Positions 22,917 to 38,118 of a stretch of DNA of 64,000 bases are shown piece by piece. The stretch is taken from the NCBI RefSeq assembly GCF_038502225.1, contig NC_091341.1, positions 5,384,525 through 5,448,524 on the forward strand, written 5' to 3'. A model generated the notes under the pieces. It saw only the letters and a list, made by a program, of their open reading frames with translations. It was not told the DNA's origin and did not search any database. Position 1 is the first letter of the stretch, and each line of letters starts with the position of its first letter. Position numbers and translations under genes: made by a program. This stretch comes from Cherax quadricarinatus (lineage: Eukaryota; Arthropoda; Malacostraca; Decapoda; Parastacidae).

Positions 22917-23312
22917 ATGGATAATTACAAGGTGTGACACTTACGTCTATCGATAATTACACAGTGTGACACTTACGTCGTCTATGAATAATTACAAGGT
23001 GTGACACTTACGTCTATGGATAATTACAAGGTGTGACACTTACGTCTATGGATAATTACAAGGAGTGACACGTCTATCGATAATTACAAACTGTGACACT
23101 TACGTCAATTGATAATTACAAAGGGTGGCACTTACGCCTGTGAATAATTACAAGGTGTGGCACTTACGTCTATGAATAATTACAAAGGGTGGCACTTACG
23201 CCTGTGAATAATTACAAGGTGTGGCACTTACGTCTATGAATAATTACAAAGGGTGGCACTTACGTCAATGGATAATTAGAAGGCGTGACACTTACGTCTA
23301 TGGATAATTGTA
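22917..23312. repeat. 32-bp minisatellite, about 12 copies
   Basis: The unit contains GATAATTACAAGGTGTGACA and CTTACGTCTAT, spaced 32 bp (for example 22988 and 23020). Variants include AAAGGGTGGCACTTACGCC in alternate copies at 23110-23260, giving a short alternating dimer pattern. Confidence 0.93.
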
Positions 23313-23479
23313 TAATCAATCGTAAACACTGTGTTTCTTCTTAATTTTATAGAGACTTTATGTAGAGTGATAAACCCATGTGGGTCATTCAGTGCAAGGA
23401 GTGGTGGAAGCTCGACCCTTCGTCCGCTAATCTGAAGACCGACACCATGCCCACTTGTAATCGCCGGCTCCTTCATTGG

Positions 23480-24120
23480 GTCGGAGGTGCCTTACCTACC
23501 TGGAGGGTGTATCGGGGGTCAACACTCCCCGAGGCCCGGTCCATGACAAGGCCTCACGGTGGATCAGGTCTGATCAACCAGACTGTTGCTGCCGGCCGCA
23601 CGTAATCCACCAAACGAACCACAGCCCAGATGGCCAGGTACTGCTTTATGCTTCTATTCAGTTCCCTCTTGAAGACAGCCTGGTGCCTATTGGTAATCTC
23701 CCTTATGTATGCTGGGAGTCTTGGGCCCCTGACATTTACAGTGTTAATGCACTCACGACTCCCCTGATTTTCACTGGAGGAATGTTACACCGCCTGCCGA
23801 GTCTTTTGCTTTCGTAGGGAGTGATATCCATCTGTAGATTTGGTACTAGTCCCTCTAAGACTTTCCAGATGTAAATTATGATGTATCCTACTCGATTGCA
23901 TTCCATGTGGTACAGGTCAAGGGACTTCAAACGGTCCAGGTAATTGAGGTGTTTGACTGCATGCAATTTAGCCTGCCTTGAAAGGTGCAGTTAGTATACA
24001 GCAATATTACAGCCTCGAGAGAATAAGTGACTTAAAGAGGATCATCAATGGCTTGGCATTCACTGTTTTGAAGGTTATCAATATCCATCCTATCATTTTC
24101 CTCTCAGATTTGATAACAAA
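23480..24120 (-). pseudogene. Decayed L2/CR1-type reverse transcriptase C-terminus
   Basis: On the minus strand the frame at 23736-23966 reads LNYLDRLKSLDLYHMECNRV, then VGYIIIYIWKVLEGLVPN, a C-terminal region of L2/CR1-like enzymes. The next part matches the fragments at 21886 and 54956: an AYIREITNR-like segment, an SLVDQ-like segment and a GPVHDK/GGSTL-like 3-prime region. Frameshifts separate the pieces. The element is 5-prime truncated. Confidence 0.72.
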
Positions 24121-24179
24121 CGAGATTTTGCTCCATCGTCTTGTCTTCCCTTCAGCTCATTGATAACTTTGTATGGCAT

Positions 24180-24500
24180 AGTGTTGCACACTGTTGCACG
24201 TGTTTTACGCTTGTTATAACAGTCAGTGCCTTCATTTACGCCTCATGACATCAATGTCACTCAAAATACATCTAACAGAGCCACCGTTTACACATCCAAA
24301 CAGTGCCACCCTATACACAGTATGACATCAATGCCATTTTCTTCACAATGACAGCAGTGTCATCCTCTGCACATTATGACACACTGCCATCTTCTACACT
24401 TTATGACAGCAGTTCCATCCTATACACATCAAGACAGTGCCACTCACTACCCTGTAGTCAAAGCAGTGCCAACCTTCTACACAGTATGCCAATAAACAGA
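24180..24500. repeat. Degenerate minisatellite
   Basis: Irregular recurrence of CAGTGCCA and CTACACAGTATGACA-like words at about 30-40-bp spacing. Too diverged to define a clean unit. Confidence 0.5.
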
Positions 24501-25740
24501 GGGTAAATAGCATTTTTGGCAAAAAAATTAGCAATAACAATTACATGGATGGTACACGCGAAATCGAGGAAATACTTCACATCAAATCACCTCCAATCTT
24601 GACAGTCTCGCCTAGAGATCTGGTAAGTGACCAGCCGCGCTGTAATTTCGTCAGCACCAATTACACATTCCCGCAAAATCGTGATAATCTTCTCTTCCAA
24701 TTCTCCCCAAACCTGATAATTTTCCCTCTCCTGAAGATCTCTGGTCCGACAAAGCAGGACAAAGCACAAACAGATTTCATCATTGATTGAAGTCCAAGAG
24801 AAGATCTGGTGGAGTCAAGGATGATCAGATCAGAACAAGAAAATAAAAACTATTTTAGGGTAATAAGGAATCAGATTATGGTAATAAAAGAGCAGAATAG
24901 AGCAAGGGAATGGAGTGAGATTAGTACCTGCGTGAAGACTGGTTGCTCTCACGAATTACCTTTACCGAGTCTTGTGGTGGCCGACCTGTCGTCTCACCTT
25001 CACCCCCTCCCTCCATAACTCATTCCTCCCTTTCTCATCTATCCTACTCTCCCTCCCAGCTCCATATCCCCTCCCTCTCGACACGGGACTTCGCATCCGT
25101 CAATCAAGGGCGCAACACAGCCGTCATATACGGGTAATTTCCTTCCAGTTGTCCGTCTTTCCGTTATACAGAATAATATCCACCTCAAAACAAACGACAG
25201 ACCAACACACAAAGTTTACAAGTTAATGTCATTCACCCCAATGTTTCCAGCTCGTAAAATAATACATTATAGCGCCTTACCTTGTAACTGAGGCCAGAAA
25301 ATATTGCAGGGCACAAACATTTTCGGACATATTCTCAGCATTTACATAAAGTTTGAGTATTATCACCTTTAAGTTACAAGCTTAAGAGTCACCTTTAATT
25401 TATATCACCTACAACGAATAAATGAGAATTGAGGAAAAAAGTTAGCAAATCGTTACGGAATTACATAGTATGAAAAGAAAAAATTTAAAATTTCCTAACA
25501 CAATAATTTTTTAATCCAGACAGTTCGCCAAATAGCATCAAAATAGGTGGAATTTTGCATTTCAAGTCCAAAATGTAATCGATTACTTGTTTAGTTTATT
25601 CAGTCAGTATAATTTCCAGGTGAAAACTCCAATAGAAGTAGACCAAAGTCGTAGACCCTGACCATAAAAATAGATTAAGACCACATCGGTCTTACTCTAG
25701 GTCGGCTCCTGAGACCAGATAATATACACTGACCAAACCA
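24501..25740. other. Unique interval without a recognised gene
   Basis: Short frames on both strands, none with a recognisable domain or the expected splice signals. Confidence 0.4.
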
Positions 25741-26340
25741 GCTTTCTTGCCAGCGAAATTTTCAGCCAACCAGTTTCTCAGTCAGCCAGCTAGATTCTCA
25801 GCCAACCAGCCAGCTTGTAAACCAGCTTCTCAGTGAGCCAGATTCTGAATCAGGTAATCTTTCATTCAGCAAGCAGGCTAGCTAGCCTCTCGACGATCCA
25901 GCAACCAGGCTAGCTAGCCTCTCAACGATCCAGCAAGCAGGCTAGCTAGCCTCTCAACGATCCAGCAAGCAGGCTAGCTAGCCTCTCAATGATCCGGCTA
26001 GCCAACCACACAGCGACTAAGCTAGCCTATCATCCATCCACTAGCCAGCCAGCTAATTTATCAGTCATTCCGCCTATTAAGACAGCCACTCAGACATCCA
26101 GTCAGACAGCCCCTCCTCCAGCCTATCAGTCAACCACTGAGTCAACAAAATATTCGGTCAATAACCAAGCCAGGAAGGCATCACAAAGCCAGGCAGCCGC
26201 TTAACCAGGCTATAAAGGCAGTTATCAAGCCAGACAGGCATCAATCCTTCAACCTACTAATTAAACAAGCGAGCCAATCATTCAGATAACAAGCCAGTTA
26301 AGAAAGTCAGCCAGCCAGGAAGCTAAATAGCTCTCAAGCC
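25741..26340. repeat. Degenerate CCAG-rich repeat with a clean 32-bp core
   Basis: Diffuse CAGCCAG and CCAGCTAG words over about 600 bp. At 25868-25996 four ordered 32-bp copies contain AAGCAGGCTAGCTAGCCTCT, the AGGCTAGCTAGCCT core being a 14-bp palindrome. Confidence 0.8.
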
Positions 26341-26735
26341 ACAGCCTCAAGCCTAGTTTTTTTTTAGAGCAATTAAAAAATTAAGAAACAGTCTCACGTC
26401 CCAAGATATTTTTGATATCCGATCATTAATTGTTTTCTTCAGGTTAAAAACTCATCTAAGGAGGGTTATCAAGGCTGCGTGTCACTTGTACTCCACCAGT
26501 CAAGTATATATATTCTGAGAGGTAGGACCCACTAATTGTATACACACTTCTTCTCTCATAGACATCAAGAGAGAGATACACATGGTATCTGGTCATTATT
26601 TGCCCCATGTGACTCAGACATTGAGCCTCTAAGTTGGACGTTCCATTGGATTATTAGGCCAAGAATAACTAGTTTCAGTAATTATCATTTGTAATGAGGT
26701 ATGATAATTTTGTATGGTAGAGAAACACAACTAGT
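26341..26735. other. Unique AT-rich interval
   Basis: No gene or repeat recognised. Confidence 0.4.
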
Positions 26736-26870
26736 GAAGACCAAACCTTTAATGGAGACAACGTTTCGCTAAAGGTAAAGCTTCATTAGGCTTTGGTAAA
26801 GCTCAATCAAGTGCGAAACATCTAGAATAAAGCTTTGATCTACAATAAGTTAATTTCTACATTACTTGTG
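26736..26870. repeat. Interspersed repeat with AACGTTTCGC core
   Basis: Contains GGAGACAACGTTTCGCTAAA followed by TAAAGCTTCATTAGGC and GTAAAGCTCAATCAAG. It shares the AACGTTTCGC core and the adjacent AAAGCTT/TCAAG words with the sequence that seeds the array at 37591. Probably a fragment of an interspersed family. Confidence 0.55.
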
Positions 26871-27395
26871 AGAATAACTGTAATCTTGCATGTTATTTTT
26901 GTATTTTATTATTCCATATATTATTGTAAAAGCATATTTTAAGAGAGAATATTCATAATGGCAAGATGGCCATCAAGGAGAGTAGAAAATGTGGTCAGTT
27001 GATATGGTTGGTAGCACAATGTTTTTTTTTTTTTTTGCAGATCTAGTATCCTTAGGCATCCTGATGAAGGATCCCATAAATGCCACTATGACAGCAATGT
27101 ACGTTTTGAAGAAGTCACAGAAATCCGCGATTAACACCACGATAAATGGGAATACAAGTTCTCTATGGCCGTCGCTAACATGAATTTTTCGTTTGGGACA
27201 AACGTCCAAACTAGCGTTTTCTCATGTAGGGAATTCGTTTTTCGGCTATTGCAAATCCATCACGAAAATTTGCAAAGGCCAAAAGTGAACTGATTATGTG
27301 TATGTAGAATCTCATATTCGTAAATATAATCCTCTAGAATAAACAGATAAATGAGTGACGAAGTAAAAAATTTTATAGATCTTGAATATATGTGA

Positions 27396-27398
<3 letters not shown>
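26871..27398. other. Unique interval with a possible splice-acceptor-like site
   Basis: At about 27021-27041 a run of T is followed by GCAG and then a 46-codon open stretch (27042-27180). A minus-strand frame overlaps it. No recognisable domain in either frame, so I do not call an exon. Confidence 0.3.

Positions 27399-27486
<88 letters not shown>
27399..27486. repeat. (TA)n microsatellite
   Basis: About 43 TA dinucleotides directly abutting the TIR element on its right. Confidence 0.97.
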
Positions 27487-27487
<1 letters not shown>

Positions 27488-27490
<3 letters not shown>

Positions 27491-27850
27491 TTGATGAATA
27501 GGTAAAACTGGTCAATTAGCAAGAACTCATTTAAAATTAAGTCCTTTCTAAAATTTTCTCTTATACGTTTAAAGATTTTTTTTTCATTTGCGTTAATGTA
27601 AAAATTAATAATTTTATAACAAAAGTACCTTAGAAAACTTACCTGACCTTATTATAACAAGCACAATTTAATTTAGCCTAATCCAACTAAATATATTTTA
27701 GATAAGTTAAAATAATTTAATAAACAAAAAATATATATTTTTCGTTAGTTTCAGAATGATTTTTGCGAACTTATTTCATACAGAAATTTGCCTTATTCGG
27801 CAAGAAGAAACTTGCTATTTAAGCCATAATCGCAACTTTTACCTAAATAA
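27488..27850 (-). mobile_element. TIR-bearing MITE-like element, minus copy
   Basis: Inverted, diverged copy of the element at 28127-28514. The left end GAATAGGTAAAACTGGTCAA corresponds to its 3-prime terminus. The right end GCTATTTAAGCCATAATCGC followed by TTTTACCTAAAT corresponds to its 5-prime terminus. AT-rich interior without coding capacity. Confidence 0.8.
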
Positions 27851-27864
27851 CAAAAAAGGTACAG

Positions 27865-27971
27865 TCGTGACTGTAAAAATACAAAAATAACCTGCATGTA
27901 GAAAAGTGGAGCTTACGACTACGTTTCGGTCCGATATGGACCATTTACAAAGTTTTACCTATTCGGCACGA
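27865..27971. repeat. Fragment with ACGTTTCGG core and a TIR end
   Basis: Contains ACTACGTTTCGGTCCGATAT, then GGACCATTTACAAAG, then GTTTTACCTATTCGGCACGA. The last is the same terminal sequence as the neighbouring TIR elements, so this is probably the end of another member or a composite. GTGGTTGTTTTGCAT at about 28000 matches the outer arm of the hairpin family at 31691. Confidence 0.55.
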
Positions 27972-28029
27972 GGTGAGTAGAATGATAGCTCCCCCCGTGG
28001 TTGTTTTGCATCCTGTATCGCTTGGTTTG

Positions 28030-28515
<486 letters not shown>

Positions 28516-28595
<80 letters not shown>
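28516..28595. repeat. (TA)n microsatellite
   Basis: TA tract between the TIR element and the 3-prime end of the RTE-like element. Confidence 0.97.
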
Positions 28596-31660
<3,065 letters not shown>

Positions 31661-31690
31661 ATAAGATCACAGTGAACAGGTGATTTCAAA

Positions 31691-31834
31691 ATATGCAAAA
31701 CAACCACTCTGAAAGAATAGAGAAATTCCAAGCGCTTTCGTGACTACTCACATTATCAAGGAACTAAGTTCCTTGATAATGTGAGTAGTCACGAAAGCGC
31801 TTGGAATTTCTCTATTCTTTCAGAGTGGTTGTTT

Positions 31835-31841
<7 letters not shown>
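31691..31841. mobile_element. Perfect palindromic hairpin element, copy B
   Basis: Arms 31691-31765 and 31767-31841 (75 bp each) are exact inverted complements around a single A at 31766. Outer arms carry GCAAAACAACCACTCTGAAA, the middle CCAAGCGCTTTCGTGAC and the inner part CATTATCAAGGAACT. It is related to copy A at 2328-2469. Flanked by (TA)n on the right and, with a short spacer, on the left. Confidence 0.92.

Positions 31842-31905
<64 letters not shown>
31842..31905. repeat. (TA)n microsatellite
   Basis: TA tract directly abutting the perfect palindrome. Confidence 0.97.
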
Positions 31906-31909
<4 letters not shown>

Positions 31910-32307
31910 GCGCATGTATATATTACGTACACATTAAACAATTATGACAGCTACCAATCTGGATGAGCAATGCAAGCATATTAACACTTGATCATCAGGT
32001 TGCAGGGCTATGTTGCAATATGTTGTAACATTGTTACATGCAGCGTGAGTTTAAAGACACAGCAAATACACGAGTTTTTTAGTATTGTGAATGCGATAAT
32101 AAGCGTTAAACTAAAACAAAAATCTTCCTGATGAGTTTGCAGTTGCCAAAAAAAATATCTTGATGGAAAATCGTAAGTTTGTAAGTTTAAATCATCTACA
32201 AAAATCATATTATAAGCGAAGTTATGACCCACAACGATGTGTTCTCATTTTTTGGTTTTTCTCATATTAAATTTTTGAAAAATTCTGTAAAAAAATTGAA
32301 GTGCTGG
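31906..32307. other. Unique AT-rich spacer
   Basis: No gene or repeat recognised. Confidence 0.4.
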
Positions 32308-33445
32308 TGTGGGCGGCCATCACCTTGTCCAGCATCAAGGCCGTCACCTTGTCCAGCATCAAGGCCGTCACCTTGTCCAGCATCAAGGCCGTCACCTTGT
32401 CCAGCATCAAGGCCGTCACCTTGTCCAGCATCAAGGCCGTCACCTTGTCCAGCATCAAGGCCGTCACCTTGTCCAGCATCAAGGCCGTCAGCTTGTCCAG
32501 CATCAAGGCCGTCACATTGTCCAGCATCAAGGTCATCACTTTGTCCAGCATCAAGGCCGTCACCTTGTCCAGCATCAAGGCCGTCATCTTGTCCAGCATC
32601 AAGGCCGTCACCTTCTCCAGCATCAAGACCGTCACCGTGCTGGTGAGGGCGGCCGTCACCTTGTCCAGCATCAAGGCCGTCACCTTGTCCAGCATCAAGG
32701 CCGTCACCTTGTCCAGCATCAAGGCCGTCACCTTGTCCAGCATCAAGGCCGTCACCTTGTCCAGCATCAAGGCCGTCATCTTGTCCAGCATCAAGGCCGT
32801 CACTTGTCCAGCATCAAGACCGTCACCTTGTTCAGGATCAAGGCCATCACCTTGTCTAGCATCAAGGCCCTCACCTTGTCCAGCATCAAGGCCGTCACCT
32901 TGTCCAGCATCAAGGCCGTCACCTTGTCCAGCATCAAGGCCGTCACCTTGTCCAGCATCAAGGCCGTCATCTTGTCAAGCATCAAGGCCGTCATCTTGTC
33001 CAGCATCAAGGCCCTCACCTTGTCCAGCATCAAGGCCCTCACCTTGTCCACCATCAAGGCCGTCACCTTGTCCAGCATCAAGACCGTTACCTTGTCTAGC
33101 ATCAAGGCCGTCACTTGTCCAGCATCAAGACCGTCACCTTGTCCAGCATCAAGGCCCTCACCTTGTCCAACATCAAGGCCGTCATCTTGTCCAGCATCAA
33201 GGCCGTCATCTTGTCCAGCATCAAGGCCGTCATCTTGTCCAGCATCAAGACCCTCACTTTGTCCAGCATCAAGGCCGTCATCTTGTCCAGCATCAAGGCC
33301 GTCACCTTGTCCAGCATCAAGGCCCTCACCTTGTCCAGCATCAAGGCCCTCACCTTGTCCAGCATCAAGGCCGTCACCTTGTCCAGCATCAAGGCCGTCA
33401 CCTTGTCCAGCATCAAGGCCCTGACCTTGTCCAGCATCAAGGACA
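32308..33445. repeat. 24-bp minisatellite, about 47 copies
   Basis: The unit contains GTCACCTTGTCCAGCATCAA then GGCC. Variation is mostly GGCCGTC, GGCCCTC or GACCGTC. The unit is a multiple of three, so long frames stay open on both strands. The Met-Leu-Asp-Lys-Val repeats and other readings are by-products. The sequence just left of the array (GTGCTGGTGTGGGCGGCC at 32301) recurs inside it at 32637. Confidence 0.97.
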
Positions 33446-33921
33446 AACAAGGTGAACAAATCTGAAAAAATCATTGTTTTTTCAACATTTTCAAGACGTT
33501 TATACATAAACTAATAAGTTAGCTGCCGAACTAAGTTATTTTAATTCCTTAATAAAACAGTATTTAAATTCACTCTAAAATCAGTTCCTTCCAATTTCCT
33601 ATAGATTATTTTTATTTTACATAATGCTCAACGTCAATTCCTTAACGCTTCTAATTTTTCCTCGATACCATTTTCTATTCTGGTTAGGTTAATTTAGATT
33701 TAGATTATATCTTGTTCCCTTAAAGTCATTATAAACTGATAATAAAATGTAGTTAGTTATATTTACATGTCATATTATATTCTCAAGGGTCATAATAACC
33801 AACAATTTTGGCAAAAGTGAAAATACAATGGCGTATTTTTTTTTTTTGGTCGTAAATATGTGACTCGTACAATTTTTAAGCGAAGGATAAATTTGTCTGG
33901 ATTAACCACTTTAAGTCCCCT
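33446..33921. other. Unique AT-rich spacer
   Basis: No gene or repeat recognised. Confidence 0.4.
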
Positions 33922-36900
33922 GTGGCAGTGTCTCACCCGCGCAGTGTCTCACCCCCACAGTGTCTTACCCGCACAGTGTCTCACCCCCACAGTGTCTCAC
34001 CCGCACAGTGTCTCACCCGCACAGTGTCTCACCCGCACAGTGTCTCACCCGCACAGTGTCTCACCCGCACAGTGTCTCACCCCCACAGTGTCTCACCCCC
34101 ACAGTGTCTTACCCGCACAGTGTCTCACCCCCACAGTGTCTCACCCGCACAGTGTCTCACCCCCACAGTGTCTCACCCGCACAGTGTCTCACCCGCACAG
34201 TGTCTCACCCCCACAGTGTCTCACCCCCACAGTGTCTTACCCGCACAGTGTCTCACCCGCACAGTGTCTCACCCGCACAGTGTCTCACCCGCACAGTGTC
34301 TCACCCCCACAGTGTCTCACCCCCACAGTGTCTCACCCGCACAGTGTCTCACCCCCACAGTGTCTCACCCCCACAGTGTCTTACCCGCACAGTGTCTCAC
34401 CCCCACAGTGTCTCACCCGCACAGTGTCTCACCCGCACAGTGTCTCACCCGCACAGTGTCTCACCCGCACAGTGTCTCACCCGCACAGTGTCTCACCCCC
34501 ACAGTGTCTCACCCGCACAGTGTCTCACCCGCACAGTGTCTCACCCGCACAGTGTCTCACCCCCACAGTGTCTCACCCGCACAGTGTCTCACCCGCACAG
34601 TGTCTCACCCGCACAGTGTCTCACCCGCACAGTGTCTCACCCCCACAGTGTCTCACCCGCACAGTGTCTCACCCCCACAGTGTCTCACCCCCACAGTGTC
34701 TCACCCCCACAGTGTCTCACCCCCACAGTGTCTCACCTCCACAGTGTCTCACCCGCACAGTGTCTCACCCCCACGGTGTCTCACCCGCACAGTGTCTCAC
34801 CCCCCCAGTGTCTCACCCCCACAGTGTCTCACCCCCACAGTGTCTCACCCCCACAGTGTCTCACCCCCACAGTGTCTCACCCGCACAGTGTCTCACCCCC
34901 ACAGTGTCTCACCCCCACAGTGTCTCACCCGCACAGTGTCTCACCCCCACAGTGTCTCACCCGCACAGTGTCTCACCCCCACAGTGTCTCACCCCCACAG
35001 TGTCTCACCCCCCCAGTGTCTCACCCGCACATTGTCTCACCCCCACAGTGTCTCACCCGCACAGTGTCTCACCCCCACAGTGTCTCACCCCCACAGTGTC
35101 TCACCCCCACAGTGTCTCACCCCCACAGTGTCTCACCCGCACAGTGTCTCACCTGCACAGTGTCTCACCCCCACAGTGTCTCACCCGCACCGTGTCTCAC
35201 CTGCACAGTGTCTCACCCCCACAGTGTCTCACCCCCACAGTGTCTCACCCCCACAGTGTCTCACCGGCACAGTGTCTCACCCGCTCAGTGTCTCACCCCC
35301 ACAGTGTCTCACCCCCACAGTGTCTCACCCGCACAGTGTCTCACCCGCGCAGTGTCTCACCCGCGCAGTGTCTCACCCCCACAGTGTCTCACCCGCACAG
35401 TGTCTCACCCGCGCAGTGTCTCACCCCCACAGTGTCTCACCCGCACAGTGTCTCACCCGCGCAGTGTCTCACCCGCACAGTGTCTCACCCGCGCAGTGTC
35501 TCACCCGCACAGTGTCTCACCCGCGCAGTGTCTCACCCGCACAGTGTCTCACCCCCACAGTGTCTCACCCCCACAGTGTCTCACCCGCACAGTGTCTCAC
35601 CCCCACAGTGTCTCACCCCCACATTGTCTCACCCGCACAGTGTCTCACCCGCACAGTGTCTCACCCCCACAGTGTCTCACCCCCACAGTGTCTCACCCGC
35701 ACATTGTCTCACCCCCACCGGGTCTCACCCCCACAGTGTCTCACCCGCACAGTGTCTCACCCCCACAGTGTCTCACCCCCACAGTGTCTCACCCGCACAG
35801 TGTCTCACCCGCACAGTGTCTCACCCTCACTGTGTCTCACCCCCACAGTGTCTCACCCCCACAGTGTCTCACCCGCACAGTGTCTCACCCGCACAGTGTC
35901 TCACCCGCACAGTGTCTCACCCCCACAGTGTCTCACCCGCACAGTGTCTCACCCCCACAGTGTCTCACCCGCACAGTGTCTCACCCCCACAGTGTCTCAC
36001 CCCCACAGTGTCTCACCCCCACAGTGTCTCACCCGCACAGTGTCTCACCCGCACAGTGTCTCACCCGCACAGTGTCTCACCCTCACTGTGTCTCACCCCC
36101 ACAGTGTCTCACCCCCACAGTGTCTCACCCGCACAGTGTCTCACCCGCGCAGTGTCTCACCCCCACAGTGTCTCACCCCCACAGTGTCTCACCCCCACAG
36201 TGTCTCACCCGCACAGTGTCTCACCCGCACAGTGTCTCACCCGCACAGTGTCTCACCCGCACAGTGTCTCACCCGCACAGTGTCTCACCCCCACAGTGTC
36301 TCACCCGCACAGTGTCTCACCCCCACAGTGTCTCACCCGCACAGTGTCTCACCCCCACAGTGTCTCACCCCCACAGTGTCTCACCCCCACAGTGTCTCTC
36401 CCCCACAGTGTCTCACCCGCACAGTGTCTCACCCCCACAGTGTCTCACCCCCACAGTGTCTCACCCCCACAGTGTCTCTCCCCCACAGTGTCTCACCCCC
36501 ACAGTGTCTCACCCCCACAGTGTCTCACCCGCACAGTGTCTCACCCCCACAGTGTCTCACCCGCACAGTGTCTCACCCCCACAGTGTCTCACCCGCACAG
36601 TGTCTCACCCCCACAGTGTCTCACCCCCACAGTGTCTCTCCCCCACAGTGTCTCACCCGCACAGTGTCTCACCCCCACAGTGTCTCACCCGCACAGTGTC
36701 TCACCCCCACAGTGTCTCACCCCCACAGTGTCTCACCCCCACAGTGTCTCACCCCCACAGTGTCTCTCCCCCACAGTGTCTCACCCGCACAGTGTCTCAC
36801 CCCCACAGTGTCTCACCCGCACAGTGTCTCACCCGCACAGTGTCTCACCCCCACAGTGTCTCTCCCGCACAGTATCTCACCCCCAGTGTCTCACCCACAA

Positions 36901-37250
36901 TGTGTCACCCCCACAGTGTCTCACCCCCACAGTGTCTCACCCCCACAGTGTCTCACCCCCACAGTGTCTCACCCCCACAGTGTCTCACCCGCACAGTGTC
37001 TCACCCGTCTCACAGTGTCTCACCCCACAGTGTCTCACACAATGTCTCACCCCCACAGTGTCTCACACCCACAGTGTCTCACCCGCACAGTGTCTCACCC
37101 CCACAATGTCTCACCCCCACAATGTCTCACCCCCACAGTGTCTCACCCGCACAGTGTCTCACCCCCACAATGTCTCACCCCCACAGTGTCTCACCCCCAC
37201 AGTGTCTCTACCCCACAGTGTCTCACCCCCACAGTGTCTCACCTCCCACC
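33922..37250. repeat. 16-bp minisatellite, about 208 copies
   Basis: The unit is CACAGTGTCTCACCC plus one base, almost always C or G (CCCCCAC or CCCGCAC). Both types are mixed along the array, with rare others (CCTGCAC, CCCTCAC). The plus strand has no stop in any frame for over 3.3 kb, which gives three overlapping frames of more than 1100 codons that are not genes. Units become irregular after about 36870. Confidence 0.98.
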
Positions 37251-37590
37251 TCTAGTCTTTTTTCCTCATTATATCACAGCAGCTATGGCGCACCTCTCCA
37301 CTCATAGAAACCTCTGTTTTATCCAATAATGAAAATACACCCGAATATTATTCCGCTTCGGATCAGTTATATATTTTTTCAGTGTTATTCCACAGAGATT
37401 TTGGGTCAAGATTTAGGGTAAAGGGGAGAGGATAATGGTTAATTAAAAGGGTTACATGGAGGTAGGACCCGGCCCTATCGTCCCTTAAGTGGTGTTCCAT
37501 AGCCAAACAAGAATTAATCTCTCATTGGGATCTTGTTACAAGGGAGAGACTTGGGGAGAGACACACGAAGTGGGAGTTGTGAAGACACGT
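37251..37590. other. Unique spacer
   Basis: No gene recognised. Confidence 0.4.
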
Positions 37591-38118
37591 TGCAAAGCAA
37601 GCTTTCGTTGGAACAACGTTTCGCTCTGTGTAGAACTTTATCAAGCTATGTGTAGAGCTTTATCAAGCTGTGTAGAGCTTTATCAAGCTCTGTGGAGAGC
37701 TCTATAAGTTCTGTGTAGAGCTTTATCAAGTTCTGCGTAGAGGTTTATCAAGCTCTGTGCAGAGCTTTATCAATCTGTGTAGAGCTTATATCAAGCTCTG
37801 CGTAGAGCTTTATCAAGGTCTGCGTAGAGCTTTATCAAGGTCTGTGTAGAGCTTTATCAAGCTCTGTGTAGAGTTTTATCAAGTTCTGGGTAGAGCTTTA
37901 TCAAGCTCTGCGTAGAGTTTTATCAAGCTCTGTGTAGAGCTTTATCAAGCTGTGTGTGGAGCTTTATCAAGCTCTGTGTAGAGCTTTATCAAGCTCTGTG
38001 TGGAGCTTTATCAAGCTCTGTGTAGAGCTTTATCAAGCTGTGTGTAAAGTTTAATCAAGTTCTGCGTAGAGCTTTATCAAGCTCTGTGTAGAGCTTTGTC
38101 AAGCTCTGTGTAGACCCT
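37591..38118. repeat. 22-bp minisatellite grown from an AACGTTTCGC repeat
   Basis: The left border reads GGAACAACGTTTCGCTCTGT and then GTAGAACTTTATCAAGCT. About 22 copies of GTGTAGAGCTTTATCAAGCT plus CT follow, with length variants. The unit is the sequence immediately next to the AACGTTTCGC core, so the array appears to have amplified from inside that interspersed repeat. Confidence 0.9.

Noticed and set aside
33860..37329. Three overlapping plus-strand frames of more than 1100 codons, rich in Ser, Pro, His and Cys
   Set aside because: They are the same 16-bp tandem repeat read in three frames. A real repetitive protein would favour one frame, and there is no non-repeat domain or signal peptide.
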